Shown here piece by piece: positions 8,754 to 16,028 of a stretch of DNA of 39,843 nucleotides. The position numbers and the translations under genes are program-made. Each line of letters opens with the position of its first letter. The first letter of the stretch is position 1. The DNA is from Bacteroidales bacterium (GTDB taxonomy: Bacteria > Bacteroidota > Bacteroidia > Bacteroidales > UBA3824). The stretch spans positions 1-39,843 of the forward strand of contig JAGCYI010000005.1 in NCBI GenBank assembly GCA_017960885.1, read 5' to 3'. Below the pieces are notes generated by a model, which worked only from the letters and a program-made list of their open reading frames with translations, was not told the DNA's origin and searched no databases.

Positions 8754-9917
8754 TTATTTAGTAGCTAAAATTGACGAATAATTGATAACAGGATTAGCGT
8801 AAATCTCCATCAGCATTTTGCGCTGCAATGCCACATCGCCTTCAAACATCTTGCACTGTGTGTCGAAATACTCAATCACAGACTTACGGTCGGCTTCGGT
8901 GTAATGGTCGGCATACTGGTTGGTTCCAGAGAGCAGGTCGGCGCTCACATAGTTGATAGGATAAAGCACATAACCCTGGTAAATTTTGGTGTCGATAAAG
9001 CGAGCAGCCTCATCGTATTGCACATTCTTGTTAGGAGCTTTTGGCAGGTTGAGCAGTTCGCCGCTAATAGGTTTGCCGAGACAGATATTGACTCTTCCCT
9101 TGTTGCATGTGATACCGTAACGCATACCCATAACGTCGTCGCGCTTGCTCTTCTTGAAATCCTTGTCCACAATCTTGTTGTAACGCTCCTTCACCTTGTA
9201 AATATCCACGGGGTCGTACTCGTAAGAAATAGTCATAGGCACGATGTTGAGCTCGGCAAGATTAGGCAGCACGTCGCCCGAAACAGACATATTGAACATT
9301 TTGAGGAGAGCGCCCTGAGTTTTGTCGTTGCCGTCTTTTGTGCGACCCTCGCGCTGTGCTATCCATATAGATGTGTTTTTCTCCAGAATGGTGTGTCGGA
9401 TATATTTCGACAGAAGAAGCGACGCATCGTACTGTTCTTTAACAGGAATATTACGCTTTACCACAAAAGTGCGGTTAAGTTTTACAAGGTCGGTAATCCA
9501 AGGAAGGATAAGGAGATTGCTACCGATAGCTATTTCAGACGTGTTGCGATTATGCTGCAAAAAGTAAGTGTTAAGCAGTGCGGAGTCAAGAATAATGTCG
9601 CGGTGGTTAGATACAATAAGGTATCCCTTGCTTTCGGGAACATTCTCTAAGCCAGTGAACGTTAGTTCGGTGATATATTTGTCTGTAATGGCCTGAACTA
9701 AAACACCAATAAACCTATCTTGAAATTCTCGCACGGTCCTCAACGATTTCAGCATTTGAATAGTACGGTCGATGGGCGCGGTCGGGAAAAAATATTCCAA
9801 AGTTTTCAGGAATCCCGGTTCTACCACAAGCCTTTCAACTGCCGCTTTTACTTCGCTGTCGTAAAACGGACGTATTGTGTCAAATTCAGTTTCGTTTGTA
9901 TCCATTGCTCTATTCAC
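8754..9917 (-). CDS. Lysophospholipid/glycerol-phosphate acyltransferase family protein (PlsC-like, divergent active site)
   Basis: 387 residues, longer than PlsC (about 250). A first part of about 95 residues has no clear motif, followed by the acyltransferase domain. The acyl-acceptor motif is SNHRDIILDS, where His and Asp are separated by five residues instead of the usual four (HX4D). The second block is AQREGRTKDG, resembling the EGTRS phosphate-binding block. No obvious membrane-spanning segment is present, so peripheral membrane association is likely. The family transfers acyl chains to lysophosphatidate or glycerol-3-phosphate in phospholipid synthesis; that role is inferred. A promoter lies at 9953-9983 and paaK follows directly. 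The start is the ATG at 9917; an in-frame ATG four codons later is the alternative. Confidence 0.75.
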   Translation of the reverse strand: MNRAMDTNETEFDTIRPFYDSEVKAAVERLVVEPGFLKTLEYFFPTAPIDRTIQMLKSLRTVREFQDRFIGVLVQAITDKYITELTFTGLENVPESKGYLIVSNHRDIILDSALLNTYFLQHNRNTSEIAIGSNLLILPWITDLVKLNRTFVVKRNIPVKEQYDASLLLSKYIRHTILEKNTSIWIAQREGRTKDGNDKTQGALLKMFNMSVSGDVLPNLAELNIVPMTISYEYDPVDIYKVKERYNKIVDKDFKKSKRDDVMGMRYGITCNKGRVNICLGKPISGELLNLPKAPNKNVQYDEAARFIDTKIYQGYVLYPINYVSADLLSGTNQYADHYTEADRKSVIEYFDTQCKMFEGDVALQRKMLMEIYANPVINYSSILATK

Positions 9918-9952
9918 TAAAGATTCAAATGATTTTATAAAAAACCGCGGTG

Positions 9953-9983
9953 CAAAATTAAACTAACCTTTGATATTTCCAAG
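9953..9983 (-). promoter_or_regulatory. Promoter of the acyltransferase-paaK operon
   Basis: On the minus strand, CTTG (9980-9983) and TAATTTTG (9953-9960) are 19 nt apart. This matches the Bacteroidetes consensus with one change in the -33 box. It lies between the patatin gene stop and the acyltransferase start. Confidence 0.6.
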
Positions 9984-9993
9984 AAAAAAAACA

Positions 9994-12312
9994 TTAATTC
10001 CTATCCCACCAGTTTTTGTTATAAATCATATATCCTATATTAAACATAAAATAAAAATGCGAATTACCATGAGGCATATATCTGATATTCAAAGCCAAAG
10101 GTCCTACAAATGTATTGTAAAACAAAGTGGCGTTGCAGAAAAATTCACGACCAGAAAATCTTTCCCGGCGCTCGGTGTAATAGTTGCCTTTGTCGTCGGA
10201 CATCAAAAAATCTTTCTGGTAAGGCTGGAAAACATGGGCATCTAACAATAGGTGCAGATTGCTATAGACCCTTACCAGCATACCTATACTTCCAGCTGCA
10301 TATTTGTTGGCGCGGAAATCTTCAAAAATAACCGTCTGTGTGTAAGGCGTGGGGCGGTAGGCATTGGTAGCCAGAAGGTCGGACATAGAATTTGAGAGCG
10401 TATCGTGACGACTGAAATTAAATTCCAACGATATGGGGAATGATACGCGTCCTTTGTGAAGAAGATAGTTTTTGTAGCTTAAGGTTACATCCCAAAAGTA
10501 TTTCGACTCGTCGTCGGCAGTGATTAGTTGCTCGGCGGATGTTCCCTGCTGAAATTTTTCGGAAAGCGAAGTGGCCTTAGCGCGAACAAACAATTCGGTG
10601 CCTTTGGTGGGATACATACGGTTGTCGAGGGTTGTGTGCTCGTAGGTGATATGTGCGCCGCCATATTCAAGAAGAGACTTGTCTAACTTGTCGGTAGAAC
10701 TAAACTGCTTATTTAGATAATATTGCTGACGGTAAACACCCATGGCAGGACCCGTAGTAACTTTGCCCGACATGCCGATTGGAAGTCCGAGATTAGCATA
10801 AAACTCGCCGTCTTGCTTAATCATCATAGCGTTGCGGGTGTCGATAAAGAGAATGTCGGGATTAGCCTCCATAAAGTTCCAATGGTCGAGCTGCAAACCG
10901 GCCTCCAAATAAAAAAGGCTCGGATATGTAAAATACGACCTCATCGCCACCTTGCCGGCGTTGTAAAAACGTCCGAAATATCCATTGCCCCAAAATCTGA
11001 TAGGTACTTGACCAAAAAAGAGATGCTCCAACTCTAAAAACATCTGCGAGGTTGACGACGAAGATATTGTACCGCCGATTTTTGCGCTGATATTCTTGCT
11101 TCGGGTAACGTCGAGATTGAGCGAATAATATCCAGAATGAGGGTCGTATGTGGAAGTGGGATAAATTTTGTCTAACGTAGGGTCTGCCACAAGGCGGTAA
11201 AAATATCTACGGGTGGAATTAAGTCCGCGCGGGGTATTGCTCCAACGGCGGAAAAGTCCTGTAACATACTTGCTGTGAGCACGTTTTAATCCCGAAATAT
11301 TCACATTGTCGAAATAAAACTCAGGCATTTTTTTCTTAAACTCTTCGCGCCTTGCCTGCACAATAGTAGAATCCTCACGACGCTCAACAGCGGCACGAAT
11401 TTCGGGCATTTTTTCCATAGCGGCAACATAACCTTTGAGAATAATCTCATCAGCCTTTGAGAAATCCAGAGTACTGATACTCAATACATCAGGAATTATC
11501 ATCAATCCCTTGCCCTCAGGAATGGAGTAGTCGCTACGGTCCATTGTCATATTAAAAATCTGCATCATAAGGTCGTCTTCGGAGGGATTCTCGTTGTTGT
11601 CGCTTACCTGCACACCTATAATATAATCAGGATTGAAATCATTTTCCATAGCGTCGATAGGGAAATTGTTGTAGATACCGCCATCGTAGAGCAGACCGTT
11701 TTCGTATTTCACAGGCTTGAAATATAGCGGAATAGCCATCGAAGAACGCACAGCCTTGCTGAGATTTCCATTTTTAAAAATCACCGACTTTTTAGCGTAA
11801 ATGTCGGAGGCAGCGCATCGGAATGGCACCATAAGGCTGTCGAAATTGTAGTTGGCGGCAGCTTCTCCCCTACCCATAATCTGCATAAAAGCAAAGTCCA
11901 TCTGATAGCCAGAGACAATGCCGGTGGGAAGATACGCCTTAACCACAGTGTCGCGGTTGAGACGCAGGCGGAGCCATTCGGCAGAGAGGTCTTCCTGCAT
12001 AAAAAAATATTTGAGCGAGATATCTGTTTCACCGTTGAGCCACATCGAAAACTCTTTGGAATGAAACAGAGCCACCATTTCGTCGGTAGAATAACCTATT
12101 GAATACAAAGCACCTACAATGCTACCCATACTTGTTCCCGTTACATAGTCGATGGGGATTGAGTTTTCTTCCAAAGCCTTGATAACGCCAATATGAGCAA
12201 GACCCTTGGCACCGCCGCCGCTAAGCACAATGCCCACCTTCTGGGCACTCGACATAGCTGAAAATGACACAAACAAGGCGGTAAACAATACAAACAAAAG
12301 GTTATTCTTCAT
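9994..12312 (-). CDS. Patatin-like phospholipase fused to an outer-membrane beta-barrel (PlpD/FplA-type)
   Basis: 772 residues. Residues 1-23 form a signal peptide (cleavage near SSAQ). The patatin domain spans about 25-310: oxyanion loop GGGAKG at 32-37, nucleophile elbow GTSMGS with Ser61, and catalytic Asp210 in YDGGIYNNFP. All catalytic elements are intact. Residues about 330-390 resemble a POTRA domain (FYFDNVNISGLKRA), and about 395-772 is a strand-rich Omp85-like barrel ending in aromatic-rich strands (FNIGYMIYNKNWWDRN). Related type Vd proteins (PlpD, FplA) place a phospholipase A1-like domain at the outer membrane; whether it is cleaved or stays attached is unknown here. It is the last gene of an operon, 7 bp after the caspase-fold gene, and its own 3' end is followed by no clear hairpin. 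Confidence 0.9.
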   Translation of the reverse strand: MKNNLLFVLFTALFVSFSAMSSAQKVGIVLSGGGAKGLAHIGVIKALEENSIPIDYVTGTSMGSIVGALYSIGYSTDEMVALFHSKEFSMWLNGETDISLKYFFMQEDLSAEWLRLRLNRDTVVKAYLPTGIVSGYQMDFAFMQIMGRGEAAANYNFDSLMVPFRCAASDIYAKKSVIFKNGNLSKAVRSSMAIPLYFKPVKYENGLLYDGGIYNNFPIDAMENDFNPDYIIGVQVSDNNENPSEDDLMMQIFNMTMDRSDYSIPEGKGLMIIPDVLSISTLDFSKADEIILKGYVAAMEKMPEIRAAVERREDSTIVQARREEFKKKMPEFYFDNVNISGLKRAHSKYVTGLFRRWSNTPRGLNSTRRYFYRLVADPTLDKIYPTSTYDPHSGYYSLNLDVTRSKNISAKIGGTISSSSTSQMFLELEHLFFGQVPIRFWGNGYFGRFYNAGKVAMRSYFTYPSLFYLEAGLQLDHWNFMEANPDILFIDTRNAMMIKQDGEFYANLGLPIGMSGKVTTGPAMGVYRQQYYLNKQFSSTDKLDKSLLEYGGAHITYEHTTLDNRMYPTKGTELFVRAKATSLSEKFQQGTSAEQLITADDESKYFWDVTLSYKNYLLHKGRVSFPISLEFNFSRHDTLSNSMSDLLATNAYRPTPYTQTVIFEDFRANKYAAGSIGMLVRVYSNLHLLLDAHVFQPYQKDFLMSDDKGNYYTERRERFSGREFFCNATLFYNTFVGPLALNIRYMPHGNSHFYFMFNIGYMIYNKNWWDRN

Positions 12313-12319
12313 AAAAAAA

Positions 12320-14197
12320 CTACTTCAAAATTGTTATAACTTCTTTATTAATACAGTCTAATTTTGGAACAACGGTTATTCCACGTTTGGTGCACTCCTT
12401 CATCATATCGCGCGAAACAATCGAAAAGAGATTTTTCATATTAAGAGTAGAATTAGAAAAAGCCGAAGTTTTGATAGCCGAAAGCAGGCAATAAGTAAAA
12501 AGTCCGTGCTGCGATGGCTCGTGAACAGGATTAGCCTGCTCTCCAGCCGAAGCGTAAAAGAGAGCCATCTCGCTGTTGGCGCTACTTATCGCAGGCAAAG
12601 TGGGAAGATTCCAAAATGTTCCTCCGTTTTTATCAAAAGCCTCGCCTGAGCGTGTAACACCCGAGAATGAAGTTTCGAAAAAACAAATTGCACTTTTTGG
12701 TCTTAACCCGTGGATCGACTGAATGATTTCGGAAACAGGATAACCGCTTGTAGGAGCATTATCGGCTCGCGAATCAGACAGGAGGATAAATGGCGCTCCA
12801 GTTTGAGGGTCAACAGAACCAAGTCCTGAAAAATAGAACAAGATAGTTTCCGGGGTCTCTGTCAACAAATTAGCCAATCTGCCCTTAACCTTAAAGAAAT
12901 TGGCTATGGTTGCTTTAGATGCATTATAGTCGGTAACGAGCAAAATATGGTTGCGCGGCACATTAAGCACCTTTACCAAATAGTTGTAAAAAACCATAGC
13001 GTCGTTTGAGGCAAACTGAGCCTGAGGAAGATATGAGTAATTTTCAACGCCAATTATCACGGCGTAGGTATTGTCGTTGTGAAAGAAAGTGGTTGGAAAT
13101 CCGGTGTTTACATCATCCGAAGATCTATCCTTGATGTTGAAAGTAAACGTCATATTGTTGTCTTTGTGGTCGATAACAGGAAGAGCGGTGTTGAGCGGCA
13201 CTTTAAGCGGAATGGTTTCAGTAAGGTTGTTGTCGTTGTCAAAAATATCAATCTTAAACGCAACACTGTTTTCGGTATATCCTCCAGCCACAAAAAAAGT
13301 AAACATCAAGTTTGCAACATCGTTTGACGCAATAGAAGGCAAACTGATTTTTTTATTCTGCTCATAAAGCTTAATATTAGGATTGTCGCAAGAGACACTC
13401 GCTTTCAAAGATTTTGATGAGAAATTTGTTGTGTTTTTCAACGAAACACGCATTTTTACATTTTCGCCGGGGTTAATGCATGAATTGTTGTTGCCAAGCC
13501 TGGTACCGTCAGCGTCTACATTGTCGTTGATGGCGTAAGTGGATATTGTCAACCTGACAACCTTTTGGGCAACAACCTCTTTGCGAGAGCCGAAAACGCC
13601 AAATTTAGTAATCGCCACCTCCTGACGGCCATAGAGAATCACACCCAGATTGTCGCCGTAGAATTTCTGAAATGGAATACGAGCCACAAAAACATCGTTG
13701 ACAAAAAACTCAAAAACTTCGGGATGAAACTGCACCCTGAGTTTGTTTTCCTGTCCTCCCGTGCGAATACTCTTGCTTGGGGTGCGCTTAACAAGGTATT
13801 TGTTGTTGCCATCGGCACGGGCTTCGCGTACAAAAAAAGAACCGTCAGCCGACACCACAAACGAAAAAAAACCGCTGCGTCCTTTGCCCCATACAATACC
13901 GAAACCGCTTTCTTTGCCGCACTGTGTAGCCCGTCCAGAAGTTTCGATAAAAAAATTGGCTCCGGGATTAAGGTCGGTGCTTATATCAAACGACCGCGAA
14001 CCTGTCTCCTTGTTGTATTTCAAGAGATAAGTGCCGTTGTTGACACTTGATGAATAATCTGGAACGGCGTCTTCGGGCCAGTTTAGATAGTTGGCATAAA
14101 AACGTTCGTTGACAATAGTTTCCTTTACCTGCGCCTGGGTTAGTGATGCCACAACAGACAGGATAATTGAAAACAATATGCCAGCGCCCCTCATCAT
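12320..14197 (-). CDS. Secreted caspase-fold (peptidase C14-like) protein lacking the catalytic His and Cys: probable pseudocaspase
   Basis: 625 residues with a signal peptide (1-22, ending TQAQ). Residues about 28-205 look like a jelly-roll or LamG-like beta domain, about 213-335 like an Ig/CARDB-type domain, and 376-625 like a caspase fold: YAVIIGVENYSYLPQA (378-393), NDAMVFYNYL, a core strand ETILFYFSG (450-458), and a p10-like end with HGLFTYCLLSAI. In active family members the core reads YSGHG and DxCFSG. Here the first is FSGLG (Leu459 in place of His, codon CTT) and the second is ETSFSG (Ser510 in place of Cys, codon TCA; Glu in place of Asp). Both catalytic residues are therefore lost while the surrounding fold is kept, so I infer a non-proteolytic binding or scaffold role. 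It sits between a small membrane protein and a patatin-barrel protein with gaps of 8 and 7 bp. Confidence 0.8.
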   Translation of the reverse strand: MMRGAGILFSIILSVVASLTQAQVKETIVNERFYANYLNWPEDAVPDYSSSVNNGTYLLKYNKETGSRSFDISTDLNPGANFFIETSGRATQCGKESGFGIVWGKGRSGFFSFVVSADGSFFVREARADGNNKYLVKRTPSKSIRTGGQENKLRVQFHPEVFEFFVNDVFVARIPFQKFYGDNLGVILYGRQEVAITKFGVFGSRKEVVAQKVVRLTISTYAINDNVDADGTRLGNNNSCINPGENVKMRVSLKNTTNFSSKSLKASVSCDNPNIKLYEQNKKISLPSIASNDVANLMFTFFVAGGYTENSVAFKIDIFDNDNNLTETIPLKVPLNTALPVIDHKDNNMTFTFNIKDRSSDDVNTGFPTTFFHNDNTYAVIIGVENYSYLPQAQFASNDAMVFYNYLVKVLNVPRNHILLVTDYNASKATIANFFKVKGRLANLLTETPETILFYFSGLGSVDPQTGAPFILLSDSRADNAPTSGYPVSEIIQSIHGLRPKSAICFFETSFSGVTRSGEAFDKNGGTFWNLPTLPAISSANSEMALFYASAGEQANPVHEPSQHGLFTYCLLSAIKTSAFSNSTLNMKNLFSIVSRDMMKECTKRGITVVPKLDCINKEVITILK

Positions 14198-14205
14198 TAC
14201 AAAAA

Positions 14206-14517
14206 CTACAATTTAATCAAAATGGTAATAATAAGAAGCAAAATAACAGCACCGATTACACCCTTGCCAGCAAGATACATCTCTTTTCGCAAAAAGATAT
14301 AAAAAAGCAGGATATCGGGCAAGGCGCACAAACTAACTATCTTCATTATTACCGAAGGTGTAAACTGAACTTTAAAAAAATACTCAAGCGATACTGTCGG
14401 ATAGAATTTAACATACCAAAACAAAAGTAAAGCTACCGCCGGAACTAATAATCCGGTGAGCATACCAAACCAAATAACATCGTATTTGCGGGTTTGTCCT
14501 CTTTTATGTGTCTCCAT
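14206..14517 (-). CDS. Small integral membrane protein, three predicted helices, unknown function
   Basis: 103 residues. A basic, polar N-terminus (METHKRGQTRKYD) precedes three hydrophobic segments at about 14-36, 55-74 and 82-102. Positive-inside weighting suggests a cytoplasmic N-terminus. I do not recognise the family. It is the first gene of the operon with the pseudocaspase (8 bp gap) and patatin-barrel genes, with a promoter candidate at 14537-14568. The context suggests an inner-membrane partner or simply co-expression; no function can be assigned. Confidence 0.7.
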   Translation of the reverse strand: METHKRGQTRKYDVIWFGMLTGLLVPAVALLLFWYVKFYPTVSLEYFFKVQFTPSVIMKIVSLCALPDILLFYIFLRKEMYLAGKGVIGAVILLLIITILIKL

Positions 14518-14536
14518 TTCTTTATTAAATTTTGTG

Positions 14537-14568
14537 CAAAAGAAATGATTTTTAATTAAAAAAACAAA
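14537..14568 (-). promoter_or_regulatory. Promoter candidate for the membrane protein-pseudocaspase-patatin operon
   Basis: On the minus strand, TTTG (14565-14568) is followed after 20 nt by TTCTTTTG (14537-14544), one mismatch from TAnnTTTG. It is 20 bp upstream of the first start codon. Confidence 0.5.
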
Positions 14569-14666
14569 CCATTCATATAGTTTTCATATAACACAGGCTT
14601 AAAAGTTATTAACAAAAATAATGTTTTTTTTAGACAAAATAAAATAGCCATATAACAGATAGTGAG

Positions 14667-14674
14667 TAACTTTG
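14667..14674 (+). promoter_or_regulatory. -7 element upstream of the TPR-like gene
   Basis: TAACTTTG matches the -7 consensus exactly, 36 bp before the ATG at 14711. No good TTTG box lies 19-21 nt upstream, so only the -7 part is supported. The TTG in this element opens the same reading frame but is promoter sequence, not the start codon. Confidence 0.5.
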
Positions 14675-14710
14675 CCACAAGTTTTAAAAGTGATTATAGA
14701 AGAAAAAAAA

Positions 14711-16012
14711 ATGAACAAGAAGATTATTGCAATAGCAGCACTTATGCTGTTGGCAAGCGCGGCAAAGCAAGCCGTATCGCAAGAAAAAAACGAAGAGTGC
14801 ATCCGCAACCATTCGCTCTACAAATCCCTTTTGGATGTAGAGGCATACACCTATGCGGAAGAACCGTTCAAAGTGCTTTTCTACAACTATCCCAAATACA
14901 GCAAGCAAATGTATATCGACGGGGTAAAAATCTACAAAGGCCTATACGCAAGCGCAACCACCACCGAACTTGCCAACGCCTACACCGACACTATCAAGGC
15001 AATCTATATGCAAAGAATTGAATATTTCGGCGACTCTGCCAACGTGTACGGACGTTGCGGACTCGATATTATGAAACTTCGCAAGTCTGACACAGCATAT
15101 TTGGAAGCATTCAACCTATTAGACAAATCGGTAAAAATGAGCAACTACAATCCCGACATTTCGGTGGCGTCGGCACATTTGCAACTGGCTACAAATCTTG
15201 CTGCAAGTAAAAAAATAGATTTGGAAAGGTTTTACTATTCGGCGGTGCCTCTGCTCAACTCAATTTATACCAATGTTTTGTCGGGCGAGAAAGACGCTTC
15301 ATACTCAAAAAACGCCGAGAGCATTTTCACCTCGGTAAAAAAATCAAGCGCAAAGCTCAACTCAAAACTATTAGCCGAAACCGTTGACAAGCTGACTCCG
15401 CAAGAAGTAATCGACTCGCACGCTGACATAATCTGCAAGACCCTCGGCACACTCAACTGCGACAACAGCGACACATACGCCAAAGCATCCGAAAAGCTTT
15501 ACGCCATAAATCCCACAGCCGAAGCTGCTGCTGCAATAGCTCGCTACTACAAGAGAAAGCAAGATTGGGAAAAAACTTCGCAATACTTTAAGGAAGCTGC
15601 CGAAAAGGAGACCGACAACTATAAGCAAGCCGACTATTACTACGAACTTGCCTCATCCTCGAGCCAGCGCAAGAGATACGCAGAGGCTGTTTCTTACGCA
15701 AAAAAATCTGCTGAGCTCAACGAGTCGTCGGGAAAGGCATACTTGCTTATAGCAGCCATTTACGGAGCAAACGCCCCCTCGCTTGCAAACGATGTTTTTG
15801 AACGCGGCAAAATATATTGGGTGGCAGCTGATTACGCCCTAAAAGCCAAGCGTGCCGACTACAATCTCAAAGACGAGGCAGAATCATTAATCAACAAATA
15901 CGCGCACCAGTTCCCCACCAAAGAGGAGGCTTTTATGCACTCCATACAGGGGGGACAAAAAGTAGAGGTGGAAATCCTCAAAAATAAGGAATCCACCTCT
16001 GCCAGATTTTAA
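14711..16012 (+). CDS. Secreted TPR-like repeat protein, unknown function
   Basis: 433 residues from the ATG at 14711. An upstream in-frame TTG at 14672 would put 13 charged residues ahead of the signal peptide and lies in the -7 promoter box, so I reject it. The N-terminus MNKKIIAIAALMLLASAA is a classic signal peptide, ending near QAVSQ. The remainder is helical. Tetratricopeptide-like helix pairs are clearest in the C-terminal half (AAIARYYKRKQDWEKTSQYFKEA; ADYYYELASSSSQRKRYAEAVSYAKK; GKAYLLIAAIYG). Small exported TPR proteins of this sort are common in Bacteroidetes as periplasmic or outer-membrane-associated scaffolds; no specific role can be given. It converges on the giant adhesin gene with only 16 bp between the stops, and its 3' end carries a hairpin that probably ends transcription of that opposing gene. 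Confidence 0.75.
   Translation: MNKKIIAIAALMLLASAAKQAVSQEKNEECIRNHSLYKSLLDVEAYTYAEEPFKVLFYNYPKYSKQMYIDGVKIYKGLYASATTTELANAYTDTIKAIYMQRIEYFGDSANVYGRCGLDIMKLRKSDTAYLEAFNLLDKSVKMSNYNPDISVASAHLQLATNLAASKKIDLERFYYSAVPLLNSIYTNVLSGEKDASYSKNAESIFTSVKKSSAKLNSKLLAETVDKLTPQEVIDSHADIICKTLGTLNCDNSDTYAKASEKLYAINPTAEAAAAIARYYKRKQDWEKTSQYFKEAAEKETDNYKQADYYYELASSSSQRKRYAEAVSYAKKSAELNESSGKAYLLIAAIYGANAPSLANDVFERGKIYWVAADYALKAKRADYNLKDEAESLINKYAHQFPTKEEAFMHSIQGGQKVEVEILKNKESTSARF
15958..16000 (-). terminator. Terminator of the giant adhesin gene, located inside the opposing TPR-like CDS
   Basis: AGAGGTGGA (15964-15972) pairs with TCCACCTCT (15992-16000), and TCCT (15975-15978) pairs with AGGA (15987-15990) across a small internal bulge. 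On the minus strand the hairpin is followed by ACTTTTTG, a five-T run. It lies 29 bp beyond the adhesin stop. Confidence 0.65.
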
Positions 16013-16028
16013 ACCATTAACGTTTAAC

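Noticed and set aside
8904..9650. 248-codon plus-strand frame opposite the acyltransferase
   Set aside because: It is antisense to a clearly supported enzyme gene, and its translation is full of His/Val/Asn stretches with no recognisable motif.
7434..9917. Somewhat higher GC content in the acyltransferase-paaK pair as a sign of horizontal transfer
   Set aside because: The difference judged by eye is modest, the promoter and terminator match the host style, and no mobility genes or repeats flank the pair.
12320..14517. Caspase-fold and patatin genes as a nucleotide-activated antiphage effector pair
   Set aside because: Both proteins have signal peptides, the patatin is fused to an outer-membrane barrel, the caspase lacks its catalytic residues, and no cyclase or sensor gene is present. 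This does not fit cytosolic abortive-infection systems.
14672..14710. Upstream TTG start for the TPR-like gene, 13 codons before the ATG
   Set aside because: The TTG is part of the -7 promoter element TAACTTTG, and the extra residues would spoil the signal peptide that begins exactly at ATG 14711.
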